A stretch of DNA of 64,000 nt from Oceanispirochaeta sp963676905 (GTDB lineage: Bacteria > Spirochaetota > Spirochaetia > DSM-2461): positions 4,402,001 through 4,466,000 of the forward strand of contig CAXXVE010000001.1 in the NCBI GenBank assembly GCA_963676905.2, written 5' to 3'. Position numbers and translations under genes: made by a program. The notes under the pieces were generated by a model. The model saw nothing but the letters and a program-made list of their open reading frames with translations. It made no database searches and was not told the DNA's origin. Shown in pieces: positions 7,967 to 16,011 of the stretch. The first letter of the stretch is position 1; every line of letters starts with the position of its first letter.

Positions 7967-9115
7967 ATGGGAAGGCACAAGCTACCTTACAAGCTAAAAA
8001 AACCAAATAACCATCATAGATACTGGCGCTATGTTCTATCCACGGATCCAAGGCAATCAGAGATATCAGCCAGAACGAAAGTAAAATATGAGGCAGACAG
8101 GATAGCCAAGGAAGCCTATATAAAATCAGTAGAGAGGAGAAACAACTGCCCTACATTCCAGGAATATGCCCAAGATTTCTTCTCTGACAAATGTAAATTC
8201 ACAACTAGACGTAAAAAATCCCAAAAGCCATTCTCCCCAGATGTAGTAAAACTAAAAAGGGGGAAATTAGATAATTACCTCCTCCCCTACTTTGGAGATA
8301 TGACACTCTCTGACATTACCAGACGTCTTTTTGAAGACTGGAGAATGACTCTGGATATTGCTAATTCAACCAATAATGATATAACAGTAGCCATGAAACA
8401 GATTATGGGAGAAGCTGTCCGAGATGAAATACTACTCTCCAATCCCTTAGAGCTGGTAGAAAAATTATCAGACAAGGATGGAGCTACCAAAGATGTCCTT
8501 ACTGTTGAGGAAATGAAGAAACTCTTTCCCCATGATATGGAAGACGCCATCAAAATCTGGCGGGAGCAAGAGTACTATACCATTATTTTCCTGCTCACCT
8601 CCTCTGGTATGCGCTCTGGTGAAGTCAGAGCTCTCAAATGGAAAGATGTGGATTGGAAGAATAGCGGTATTTTAATCACCAAAGCAGTTAAAAACTCAGG
8701 AGAAGTAGGTTCTGTTAAGGAAAAGAAGAATAAAATTGTACGCCTTCCACTCAGGACAATAGAATTATTGAAATCCTGGAAGGAAGTATCTCTAGCTCCC
8801 GAAGATAATGATTATATTTTCTATGGGAAAGAGACAAGCAGACCTATCGACAGAGGAACAATATCCGCCAATTTCAAAGCCGGTCTAGCTAGGGCTAAAG
8901 TTGGGAAAGGAAAAAATCTGACACCACATTCTCTCCGACATACCTTCAACTCCTATATGCTGACAGCCATCCCCTCTGATGTGGTACGGAAATTCACCGG
9001 TCACAGTTCTGAAAATATGACCAATTATTACTACCACCCCTACCTCCAGGAAGAATTGAAATCAACAGAACAGTATCAGGAAAAAATCGACTCTATATGG
9101 GGTAAAATGACTTAA
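7967..9115 (+). CDS. int: Tyrosine-type site-specific integrase
   Basis: A 382-residue phage-type integrase. An N-terminal arm-binding part (1-60) is followed by a core-binding SAM-like domain (about 65-170) and the catalytic domain with SSGMRSGEVRALKWKDVD (first Arg), TPHSLRHTFNSYML (HxxR), TGHSSENMTNYYYHP (His and the nucleophilic Tyr cluster). It lies about 2.2 kb from tRNA-Leu, at the usual end for an island integrase, and is the likely enzyme for the 16-bp tRNA repeat. Ribosome binding site GGGAG sits in a hairpin. An excisionase-like gene follows after 41 bases. Confidence 0.93.
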   Translation: MGRHKLPYKLKKPNNHHRYWRYVLSTDPRQSEISARTKVKYEADRIAKEAYIKSVERRNNCPTFQEYAQDFFSDKCKFTTRRKKSQKPFSPDVVKLKRGKLDNYLLPYFGDMTLSDITRRLFEDWRMTLDIANSTNNDITVAMKQIMGEAVRDEILLSNPLELVEKLSDKDGATKDVLTVEEMKKLFPHDMEDAIKIWREQEYYTIIFLLTSSGMRSGEVRALKWKDVDWKNSGILITKAVKNSGEVGSVKEKKNKIVRLPLRTIELLKSWKEVSLAPEDNDYIFYGKETSRPIDRGTISANFKAGLARAKVGKGKNLTPHSLRHTFNSYMLTAIPSDVVRKFTGHSSENMTNYYYHPYLQEELKSTEQYQEKIDSIWGKMT

Positions 9116-9120
9116 ATCTC

Positions 9121-9150
9121 CTCCTCAAAAGCATAGTTATGCCTGAGGAG
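9121..9150 (+). promoter_or_regulatory. Inverted repeat enclosing AAAGCAT, overlapping a ribosome binding site
   Basis: CTCCTCA (9121-9127) pairs with TGAGGAG (9144-9150); inside it GCAT (9131-9134) pairs with ATGC (9139-9142). The 3' arm is the ribosome binding site of the gene at 9157. It also follows the integrase stop closely. Same AAAGCATA box as upstream of the integrase. Confidence 0.5.
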
Positions 9151-9156
9151 AAGTGA

Positions 9157-9438
9157 ATGAGAATCGAAATCCCGGAAATAGAACAACTAATCCAGAAGGT
9201 AGAAACCCTGACCGAAATTATCCTGTCGTCAGATTCCCTGAATCAGGAATGGTATGACCTGGATACCGCCTGTCAACTTAAGGGAGTGAATAAAAACACC
9301 CTCTATAGCAAACCTAAGTATCAGCCTAATTACGGAAAGCCAGATGCCATTATCTGTGGAAAGAAAAGATGGTCAAGGGAGACTATCCGAGAATGGCTGA
9401 AAATGACCGATGATGATATTCCAGCCATCTACCGTTAG
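9157..9438 (+). CDS. Excisionase-like helix-turn-helix protein
   Basis: A 93-residue protein. Residues 1-28 are a short amphipathic helix; residues 32-85 (WYDLDTACQLKGVNKNTLYS, then CGKKRWSRETIREWLKM) resemble the MerR-like winged helix of excisionases and helix-turn-helix 17 proteins. It follows the integrase by 41 bases in the same direction, the usual place for a recombination directionality factor. No enzymatic motif. It could instead be a plain regulator of the integrase. Confidence 0.65.
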   Translation: MRIEIPEIEQLIQKVETLTEIILSSDSLNQEWYDLDTACQLKGVNKNTLYSKPKYQPNYGKPDAIICGKKRWSRETIREWLKMTDDDIPAIYR

Positions 9439-9460
9439 TTGTCAACTCGAGTTGACAACT
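9437..9460. repeat. 24-bp perfect palindrome, copy 1
   Basis: Half site AGTTGTCAACTC followed by its exact reverse complement. Identical copy at 9917-9940, exactly 480 bases away. About 55 bases later a segment ACGAGGAT..TCC also recurs after copy 2, so the two blocks look like a diverged duplication. Likely a binding site for a dimeric protein; it overlaps the stop of the excisionase-like gene. Confidence 0.8.
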
Positions 9461-9671
9461 TCTATGCTCCCAATCACCTGCAACTGATCCATATATTGAA
9501 ATGCATCCCGATTCTGACGAGGATTGTCCCTATCAGATTCGTTTACTGAAAATGTAGAAGTTCATCCCTTTGAAAGACGGATGCGATGGGGATGATTCTC
9601 GTGCGAAACTGATGATTGGAATTATTGATCTTCGATCTGTAGGCTATCTGTTATCTCACCGATCTTTTCAA

Positions 9672-9866
9672 TCAATAAACCGAAATAGTAGAAATAGTCT
9701 CCTGATTTATGGTGTAGAGCCCTTCTCCGGTTATCTGAATCTCAATAGAACAGTTTGCCGTCTTCAAGATATATCCATCTGAATACTTTTCATATCGGAG
9801 AGATAATAACAGCTCATCTAATTCCTGAGACGAGTACGTAAACTTTATGATCTGTGCCAAACCCAT
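9672..9866 (-). CDS. Small hypothetical protein between two palindromes
   Basis: A 64-residue frame (MGLAQIIKFTYSSQELDELL and so on) with no recognisable domain. It is supported mainly by a good minus-strand promoter whose predicted start point falls at the ATG, which would give a leaderless message. The 620 bases between the excisionase-like gene and 10059 otherwise hold only the two palindromes and a diverged repeat. No ribosome binding site. Low certainty. Confidence 0.35.
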   Translation of the reverse strand: MGLAQIIKFTYSSQELDELLLSLRYEKYSDGYILKTANCSIEIQITGEGLYTINQETISTISVY

Positions 9867-9874
9867 GGGGCAGC

Positions 9875-9904
9875 ATTATACCGGGATAATTTAGTTTTTG
9901 TCTA
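9875..9904 (-). promoter_or_regulatory. Candidate promoter for the 64-residue frame
   Basis: On the minus strand TAGACA (9904-9899), an 18-base spacer and TATAAT (9880-9875). The expected start point lies within a few bases of the ATG at 9866. The palindrome at 9917-9940 sits just upstream of the -35 box, a position for an activator or repressor. Confidence 0.45.
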
Positions 9905-9916
9905 TTCCGCAGACAA

Positions 9917-9940
9917 AGTTGTCAACTCGAGTTGACAACT
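9917..9940. repeat. 24-bp perfect palindrome, copy 2
   Basis: Identical to 9437-9460 (half site AGTTGTCAACTC). It is 12 bases upstream of a -35 box on the minus strand. A segment ACGAGGATCATCC follows, similar to the one after copy 1. Confidence 0.8.
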
Positions 9941-10058
9941 TCCCAAGAACAATCCCATTTCAACGAGGATCATCCAGATTTCATTCTATGATTAAAAGAG
10001 TAACATTTCGCACTTATTCCAATAGAATAGATTCTGGACAATCCTCTTACGATAGGGA

Positions 10059-11729
10059 CTATACGTTCAAATACTTCACTGGGTTGGCTGAACCTTTTGG
10101 AAACTGGTCACTGAAATCAACACCCTTATATTTTGTTCGAACATCCTCATCTGCTATTGAACAAGAACAGGCCCACTGGCCAGGTTTAGGACCTGACTTG
10201 ATATCGTCTAACTTGCAGACATCCTGAGCTATACCGGAGACGAGGGGAATGATATATTCTACCTTCTCTAATCTCTGTCTCGTAACACTCCAAGGACCTC
10301 TTACAGCTTCCAGGATCGCCTTCTCGGAAGCATCACCAGAAATACTCTTCAATCTCACAAGCAATATGGGTTCCTGAACTTTACCTGAATCAGGTTCATC
10401 TATGATTTTCCCTTCCAGAAAAGAAGCCACTATATTATTGGTGAGGGCTTCAAAGACCTCATAGGATTCAAAAGCTTCTTCAAGGTTGAATGTCTCAGGA
10501 AGAACGTCGTCTGAGATTGCAGCCATTAGCTTAGTTGTTTTAACCTTCTTCGATGATTTATGAATGCTAGTCAAAGGTACATTTATCGACTTTAAAAGAT
10601 TTCTCGGTTTGTCTTTTATCAGATTCCCGAACTCCTTAACATCATTAGGGGTCATAGGAGGCGGGAATTCAATATGAGAGAAAACATTCATTTCTAGATC
10701 CTTCGTGTAGTGAAGAAATGTTTTTATCACCAGAGTTGTCAGCGTTGGGATATGCTGCCTCCCGATAATCATGGAGGACTCACTGACAGCCTGTACTGAC
10801 GTTTTCCACTTTTGTTGAAGGGCAGCAATACAAACCATGAGATAGAACATATAAAGGTAGCTTTTCCCATTCTGAGCAATAGGTACGCCCATATCAATAT
10901 CCTCAAGAAGAGAATACACTTCAGCCGCCTTCCACTCGAATACTCTCACTTCTGTCCAAAGAGTCTGGGGTATTAATCCCACTAAGACTTTATTCTGAAA
11001 GTAAGGAACAATGGATTGAACTTGCGGTCGATTCTGCAAGAAGTATTTCGATATAATATCGGTGGATTCATCAGTAATAGTCGCCTCATCCAGACTGGTA
11101 GAGATTATATGCCGATCCAAGTCTGAGAGTTCATCTCGACCAAGGACATAACCATAATTCAGAGCTGTATCAATCATATCTTCCTGAGATCTGTCATTCT
11201 CAGAATCGACGAGATAGACTCGGTTATCCGCATCCTTCCTCTTCTCTCCATAAAGGGGCCGTGGTGCGGATTCAATACGTAGCCGAGCTATACCACGAAT
11301 ATATCGATGAAGTCTCTCCCTTTCATCCTTTGTTACCGGCTTTTCAGGGAATTTCTTGAAAAAGACCTTTGAGCAACTTTCATAATATTTTGAGATATCA
11401 TTAACGGTCTCATTCAGAACATCACGCTGATAAGTTGATTTGCCCTCATCAGGTTCAGGCCATTTTCTATTGATCTCCTGAATAGTACATATGGCAATAG
11501 CTCTAGCATAATTGGAATCAAATAAGGGAGGAACAGGAAGACCCAGTTTCTTAATTCCTACGGTTTCCCAGAACATCTCAGGATTGTAGGCGGTATAACT
11601 CAGATGGGTAATATTCCAGGTCGTGTAGATACTATCATCATTACCCTTACCGGGCATAATCAATTTAAATGTTTCGCTCATAGGGATATTTTTACAGGCA
11701 TCTAGAAAAAAATCCACTCTTTTTTCCAA
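10059..11729 (-). CDS. Hypothetical protein, 556 residues
   Basis: A large unrecognised protein, the largest in the plasmid-like part. It is mainly helical with mixed charge, has no signal peptide, membrane segment, Walker motif or nuclease motif that I can see. A basic KSSKKVKTTK stretch lies at about residue 391 and a CSCS pair near the C-terminus. The frame opens with TTG at 11729; an ATG 16 codons later (MSETFKL) is an alternative; neither has a clear ribosome binding site. It is divergent from the gene at 11842 and stands alone. Its size and place next to integrase and replication genes make a role in DNA handling possible, but nothing in the sequence shows it. Confidence 0.75.
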   Translation of the reverse strand: MEKRVDFFLDACKNIPMSETFKLIMPGKGNDDSIYTTWNITHLSYTAYNPEMFWETVGIKKLGLPVPPLFDSNYARAIAICTIQEINRKWPEPDEGKSTYQRDVLNETVNDISKYYESCSKVFFKKFPEKPVTKDERERLHRYIRGIARLRIESAPRPLYGEKRKDADNRVYLVDSENDRSQEDMIDTALNYGYVLGRDELSDLDRHIISTSLDEATITDESTDIISKYFLQNRPQVQSIVPYFQNKVLVGLIPQTLWTEVRVFEWKAAEVYSLLEDIDMGVPIAQNGKSYLYMFYLMVCIAALQQKWKTSVQAVSESSMIIGRQHIPTLTTLVIKTFLHYTKDLEMNVFSHIEFPPPMTPNDVKEFGNLIKDKPRNLLKSINVPLTSIHKSSKKVKTTKLMAAISDDVLPETFNLEEAFESYEVFEALTNNIVASFLEGKIIDEPDSGKVQEPILLVRLKSISGDASEKAILEAVRGPWSVTRQRLEKVEYIIPLVSGIAQDVCKLDDIKSGPKPGQWACSCSIADEDVRTKYKGVDFSDQFPKGSANPVKYLNV

Positions 11730-11841
11730 AACGTCATAATAACAAAGCGTCTCTATAACCAGAAAGGAAAAAATTTGAGGAAAATCTCAAAATCCGTCCT
11801 TCAGAAAGCATATTTCAGGGAAACATTTTAAGGAGTTTTGT

Positions 11842-12336
11842 ATGAGCGAAAGAAAGATGAACATTATGGTTTTAGGAAAAGAAGAGTACAAAGAGTATCT
11901 GCTCTCCAGGGGGTATGAGGAGAAAGCTCTAGCCTGGGTTGATGAAAACTGGGATGCACTGTGTGATTATGCAGAATCAAATGAACTGACACATATCGTC
12001 TATCCCAATAGGATTAAAAGTTATCTCTCCCATCATATCAGCAAAGAACTCGGGAAGCATGAATACCACTGCTACATGGAGAGGATAATGTGGTTTTCCG
12101 TTAAAGAAATGCACCAGTTGAAAGATGCAGCACCTGATGGAGATGATTTATTTATCGTCGAAACGAACCCCATCTCAAAAGCCCAAGTTGAGGATTACCT
12201 CCTTGATGAAGAGGTCTGGGAGCAACACCTTGAGACGCTTTATGACCAGGCAAATTGGGGATTTACCTACTCTGAAGGTAGTGCCCGAATGATTGATGAG
12301 GGAGATTATTTCACTGTCTCATACGAAGTTTATTAA
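11842..12336 (+). CDS. Acidic hypothetical protein, 164 residues
   Basis: An acidic protein (many Asp and Glu, for example VDENWDALCDYAESNEL and YLLDEEVWEQHLE), unrecognised. AAGGAG lies 7 bases before the ATG. Upstream, at 11805-11815, is the AAAGCATATTT box, and TCCTT (11797-11801) can pair with the ribosome binding site AAGGA, as in the integrase and excisionase leaders. Part of a group of small acidic proteins that fills this element. Confidence 0.75.
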   Translation: MSERKMNIMVLGKEEYKEYLLSRGYEEKALAWVDENWDALCDYAESNELTHIVYPNRIKSYLSHHISKELGKHEYHCYMERIMWFSVKEMHQLKDAAPDGDDLFIVETNPISKAQVEDYLLDEEVWEQHLETLYDQANWGFTYSEGSARMIDEGDYFTVSYEVY

Positions 12337-12348
12337 TTTTCCCGAGAT

Positions 12349-12401
12349 TTTCCAATAGTACAGAAAGTGACAGCGTTTATATACCAAAGAGCAACAAGCT
12401 C
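12349..12401 (+). promoter_or_regulatory. Shared leader element, copy 1
   Basis: TTTCCAAT box (12349), then CAGCGTTTATATA (12371-12383), then a hairpin GAGC (12389-12392) with GCTC (12398-12401). Box-to-hairpin distance 40 bases. Same arrangement as at 24242, 25264, 25696, 27231 and 30904. The gene start is 19 bases downstream with AAGGAG between. Confidence 0.55.
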
Positions 12402-12419
12402 AAACAAGGAGAAAGAAGA

Positions 12420-13076
12420 ATGAAAAGAGGATTTTGGATGGGACATGAGTTGGACAAAGCGGTTAAGGGAAATAAACTTGGTCAGTACAATCTCTCAGAT
12501 GTAATAGATCATATCTTCAATGAGTATGAGATAAAACCCGATACCCCCTTTAATATCCAGACGATTATCAGAGATGCCTATATGGTCCAGTGTAAGGATT
12601 GGAATAGATTCATCTATATGTATGGTATTTCCATATTTCTTGAGAACTGGCCTGAAACAATTCCTACTAGCTATCGTGGGGAAGAATACATTACTTTTCT
12701 GAATGAGAAGGTATATAAGGGGATTAAAAATGGCTCTCTCGTTACTTTTGTGGCTCCGATTCAGGCACCCATAAAGGACAATGAAGGAACGATTCTTTTT
12801 CAGGTTCTCGGCAGGAAGTATTTTGCCTCTGGAGCGTCTGTAGTAGATCGCCCCCGCAATGAAAGAAAGGCGTTCAAAAAAGCAGAAGATATGGCAATTA
12901 TGGCTTTTCAGAAAAGAGGTTCGCTCATCAATCTTCAGGATGAAGATCTAGATACGATGAATGAACTCATAGACAACCATCCTGATTTGCATGATCTCTT
13001 TCCCGTCAACATCTTCAAGGTTGATGAGGATGCTTTTGAAGAAGTTGAAAAACGTCCGTTTGATCTGACTATATAA
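12420..13076 (+). CDS. Hypothetical protein, 218 residues
   Basis: An unrecognised soluble protein. The central part (FVAPIQAPIKDNEGTILFQV and LGRKYFASGASVVDRPRNER) looks like an ordered alpha/beta domain with a basic patch; the C-terminus is acidic. The start has AAGGAG 7 bases upstream. It is preceded by copy 1 of the shared leader and followed, 19 bases after its stop, by a terminator-like hairpin. Probably a single-gene unit. Confidence 0.75.
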   Translation: MKRGFWMGHELDKAVKGNKLGQYNLSDVIDHIFNEYEIKPDTPFNIQTIIRDAYMVQCKDWNRFIYMYGISIFLENWPETIPTSYRGEEYITFLNEKVYKGIKNGSLVTFVAPIQAPIKDNEGTILFQVLGRKYFASGASVVDRPRNERKAFKKAEDMAIMAFQKRGSLINLQDEDLDTMNELIDNHPDLHDLFPVNIFKVDEDAFEEVEKRPFDLTI

Positions 13077-13095
13077 TTTCCCCTTTTACCTTTTT

Positions 13096-13134
13096 GCCTC
13101 CGGGAAAGCATATCTATTCCTGGAGGCTTTTTTT
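13096..13134 (+). terminator. Terminator-like hairpin fused to the next start codon
   Basis: GCCTCC (13096-13101) pairs with GGAGGC (13122-13127) and GGAA with TTCC inside; a loop AGCATATCTA carries the element's GCATAT box; seven T follow and then directly ATG at 13135. It fits an intrinsic terminator for the gene at 12420, but its 3' arm GGAGG is also the only ribosome binding site for the frame at 13135. Confidence 0.6.
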
Positions 13135-13326
13135 ATGTGGCAACAAGCAAAGATGCATCTACTCTACCCACTCCTGAGTGAGAACCGCATCAGATTCATT
13201 TTATTGATTGGAGAGAAATACAGATTACCGGAATATGAAATCTACTCCTTCTCAGAGGAATTTTATCGGCATGCAAATGAAACAACCATTGAAGTGTTAC
13301 TAAGGCATAGGATTAAGGACGGATAA
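13135..13326 (+). CDS. Small hypothetical protein, 63 residues
   Basis: A 63-residue frame, unrecognised (MWQQAKMHLLYPLLSENRIR and so on), mixed charge, no membrane segment of full length. The start codon comes immediately after the T run of a terminator-like hairpin, and its ribosome binding site GGAGG lies in the hairpin. It would be expressed only if transcription passes the hairpin, or from a promoter inside it. Confidence 0.45.
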   Translation: MWQQAKMHLLYPLLSENRIRFILLIGEKYRLPEYEIYSFSEEFYRHANETTIEVLLRHRIKDG

Positions 13327-13379
13327 GTACATGATAAATACAGATCCTGATTGTGTCGTGATCGCAGAATCGTGATATA

Positions 13380-13598
13380 ATGCGTTCCATTATTATGATC
13401 ATCTTCCGCAAGTCAGACAACGATATAATTCTCCATGACCCTCTTACACATACAAAGAGACATCTTTCCCCTTCAGAGAAAGACGAAGTTCTTCAACAGG
13501 TTCCCCAGTTACTAAACCCGAAAGTAACGTCATGGATGGTTACGGATCTGCCGGAAGAACTAGATAATTCTGTTACTAAAACAGAAGATATGATCTAA
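13380..13598 (+). CDS. Small hypothetical protein, 72 residues
   Basis: A 72-residue frame with plausible protein composition (IIFRKSDNDIILHDPLTHTK, then DEVLQQVPQLLNP). No recognised domain and no good ribosome binding site before either ATG (13380 or 13395). It ends 11 bases from the end of the convergent gene at 13609. Confidence 0.4.
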   Translation: MRSIIMIIFRKSDNDIILHDPLTHTKRHLSPSEKDEVLQQVPQLLNPKVTSWMVTDLPEELDNSVTKTEDMI

Positions 13599-13608
13599 TC
13601 TCTTCAAA

Positions 13609-14196
13609 CTACTGCCAATCATCCAGTAGATGATATTCTTCATTGACCAGGGCGCTTCGTTTCTCTCCTCTGGGGAGAGTTTCTAATTCCTTATTGATTT
13701 CTATATATCGGTTCCGCACTCTCTGGAAAGGGATAGAATTGTACTTTTCTCGCACCCATTCCAAATCGTTGTCAGTGATTGCGCCCCGGATTTGCTCAGG
13801 TATCCACGCTATATAATCAGGGTCTTCATCGGAGTTTGAATGCCACATGTCCACCCGACCAATACCTTCACCAAGGAGATGAGGTATGAGATAGAGATTT
13901 GAAAGCATGGTTTTGGCGAGTTGAATATCTCCACCCTTCCCCATTCGATGAAGAATTAATGCCCAACATAATAATTGTACTGGTTCACCACAATCATCCG
14001 GGAATTCCTTTTGAAACCAACGGAGGAACTCAGAAGACCGGCGATTATCACCTAAGAGAAAGTAGAGGTAGAAGAGGTAATACCTTGCACCACCTGAATC
14101 GTCATGCCCTCCGTACTCACGTTTGAAGGCTGAGAGCTGGGAGCGGATTTTGGTGATACGATTGGATATCCCTTTCGGGGTTTTGGGGAAAGTCAT
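13609..14196 (-). CDS. Hypothetical helical (TPR-like) protein, 195 residues
   Basis: An unrecognised protein. The middle part (YYLFYLYFLLGDNRRSSEFL, then CWALILHRMGKGGDIQLAKT) has the helix spacing of tetratricopeptide-like repeats. Its start overlaps the stop of the zinc-ribbon gene upstream by 4 bases (ATGA), so the two are translationally coupled and should work together. The pair lies directly beside the 5-hmdU-kinase-like gene, which is divergent from it. Confidence 0.7.
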   Translation of the reverse strand: MTFPKTPKGISNRITKIRSQLSAFKREYGGHDDSGGARYYLFYLYFLLGDNRRSSEFLRWFQKEFPDDCGEPVQLLCWALILHRMGKGGDIQLAKTMLSNLYLIPHLLGEGIGRVDMWHSNSDEDPDYIAWIPEQIRGAITDNDLEWVREKYNSIPFQRVRNRYIEINKELETLPRGEKRSALVNEEYHLLDDWQ

Positions 14197-15131
14197 TCAG
14201 GCTTAATCCATAGATGATAGTAATCAAGGCCAAATAATATTTCCGATACGATATTCTTTATAACTTTATCCGTGTCGCTACCCTTCTTAAGAGAAATTGA
14301 ATTCTTACTAGTAAGCGGAGTATCTTTATAGATTCTGCGGATTATAATTTCGCTTTGTAATTGATTCATGTAAAAAAAAGGTTGCAAATCACGAATGAAA
14401 AAGTCTTTAAATTCCGAGATACTGGATATTACCTGGATTCGACCTTCAATTGAAATCTCAAAGGTCGATATTTTGGTTCTTTCAATGTTATAATGGAAGC
14501 TTTTATTTTCATTTGAAATAGCAATATCAAATGAATTATGTGTCTCCAGAGAAATTAGGGGTAGGCAAAGCTCTTTCTCTATTGTTATTTTCCTGTTTGA
14601 AGGTTTACCTAGATCTGGGATGGGAATTCCATAATCGTCAGTAGGCTGTTCTAGCCATGTATCACAATTAAAACAGATTTGTGAATCATAGCCATAGTCA
14701 AGAAAAACAGCACCACCGCATATGTCACACTTCTGATAAAGAAATATCCCGTCGAAAATACAATCACGAAAAGAAAATATTGTAATAAATCGAGCAATAA
14801 TAGATTCAGAGAAGAATGGAATGTTAAGTGGAAGCTTGTCATCTTTAATTGAGGGAAATCCATCGGTAATATAATGTAATATATATTTTCTACCAAATAC
14901 TTCGACAGATCCATAATCAATTTGCTTTTCTCCTTCCATAAATGAGAAATAAATTTTATTTGGATGGATCTTCATTATATTACTCTGCAACCATTCAGAT
15001 AAAAAATCAGAAACGTCTTTATCTGAGGTAAAGGCCATATCTCCAATAAATAACCCAGAATCCCTTTTTATTATTTCTATTGAGGGGAAATCCTCATGTC
15101 TAAAACTTAGTAATAGGGATAAATCATTCAT
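14193..15131 (-). CDS. Hypothetical protein with central zinc ribbon, 312 residues
   Basis: Unrecognised apart from a four-cysteine zinc-ribbon motif at about residues 135-160 (CDICGGAV then CFNCDTW). The flanks are beta-rich with no catalytic motif. Base composition is more A+T-rich than its neighbours. It is the first gene of a coupled pair with 13609. The 100-base interval to the divergent gene at 15232 should hold both promoters. Possibly part of a small two- or three-gene accessory module. Confidence 0.7.
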   Translation of the reverse strand: MNDLSLLLSFRHEDFPSIEIIKRDSGLFIGDMAFTSDKDVSDFLSEWLQSNIMKIHPNKIYFSFMEGEKQIDYGSVEVFGRKYILHYITDGFPSIKDDKLPLNIPFFSESIIARFITIFSFRDCIFDGIFLYQKCDICGGAVFLDYGYDSQICFNCDTWLEQPTDDYGIPIPDLGKPSNRKITIEKELCLPLISLETHNSFDIAISNENKSFHYNIERTKISTFEISIEGRIQVISSISEFKDFFIRDLQPFFYMNQLQSEIIIRRIYKDTPLTSKNSISLKKGSDTDKVIKNIVSEILFGLDYYHLWIKPE

Positions 15132-15231
15132 GTTTTTATTATACTGATAAAGTGTAATCGTTCACATCCCGTATAACAACTATGTTGCAAGCACTATTCG
15201 CAGAATCTTAAACTCACGATAAGATTTCTCT

Positions 15232-16011
15232 ATGAACTATGACAAATTCCAATGGTTTCTAGAAGAAAGAGAATTAATAAGACAAAAGAAGATTTCCGGC
15301 CTACCCAGACCCTGGTCAGATGACCTAATCCTACATCAAACCCGCTTCTGCAATATAGACAGGATTCACGATGCAGGAACCATTCGGTTGCTGGACTTCA
15401 TCTCCCCGATGGATGATTGGGAGAAGATCTTCTACACTGTTCTCTACCGGTCGGCTCTATCCAGCATACGCTTCCTTGATAGCATGACGGGAATCTGGCT
15501 CCACGACTATCGCAACCTCCGACATATCGATCTATGTATCTCAGACGCCAGAAAGCCCTACCAGGTTTTTCTATATAAGGGGGATACCATGAAATCTTTT
15601 CTGACCAATGTATCCTCTCCCATTGTTAAGAAGATATATGAAGCCCAATCCTACTGGAAGGATGCTTCTATTCTAGAGGCTTCTGATTTCATAGCAGATG
15701 AGTTTAAGAAACTCTATAGAAAGAGGATGGTTTTCCTCGCTACAGAAATAGCCAAGGATCTCTCTTACTTCCTCTCCATAGATCCCGATTCAGAGTGCTA
15801 TATGAATATAGGAGCCAGGATGGCATTAAAGAAATTGGAGGGGAGGAGGAATAGGGATAAGATTGAGGACTTGCTCGTCCTTACAGAATTAAATCCATCC
15901 GCCCTCGAACATGGGCTCTGTGAATTTGGGCGCTACCTTACTCGCTGGAATTATTACCAGGAGCATGGAAAACTCAAGGAAGAGTGGCTCTATAGATCAG
16001 AGAAAATCTAG
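15232..16011 (+). CDS. 5-hmdU DNA kinase helical-domain family protein
   Basis: A 259-residue protein. The opening segment, FLEERELIRQKKISGLPRPW followed by SDDLILHQTRFCNIDRIHD, fits the helical domain seen in phage 5-hydroxymethyl-dUMP DNA kinases and the alpha-glutamyl/putrescinyl thymine pyrophosphorylase family, proteins that work on hypermodified thymine in phage DNA. In the family this helical domain may be fused to a P-loop kinase; no Walker motif is seen here, so it is a stand-alone helical domain. A role in recognising or making modified bases is inference. There is no clear ribosome binding site; TAAGAT just upstream of the ATG could give a leaderless message. Confidence 0.65.
   Translation: MNYDKFQWFLEERELIRQKKISGLPRPWSDDLILHQTRFCNIDRIHDAGTIRLLDFISPMDDWEKIFYTVLYRSALSSIRFLDSMTGIWLHDYRNLRHIDLCISDARKPYQVFLYKGDTMKSFLTNVSSPIVKKIYEAQSYWKDASILEASDFIADEFKKLYRKRMVFLATEIAKDLSYFLSIDPDSECYMNIGARMALKKLEGRRNRDKIEDLLVLTELNPSALEHGLCEFGRYLTRWNYYQEHGKLKEEWLYRSEKI

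Noticed and set aside
9570..9782. Plus-strand 70-residue frame between the palindromes
   Set aside because: No ribosome binding site or promoter, and the opposite strand has a better promoter and frame.
9898..10227. Plus-strand 109-residue frame starting just before palindrome 2
   Set aside because: Runs through the palindrome and over the end of the 556-residue gene; composition is not protein-like.
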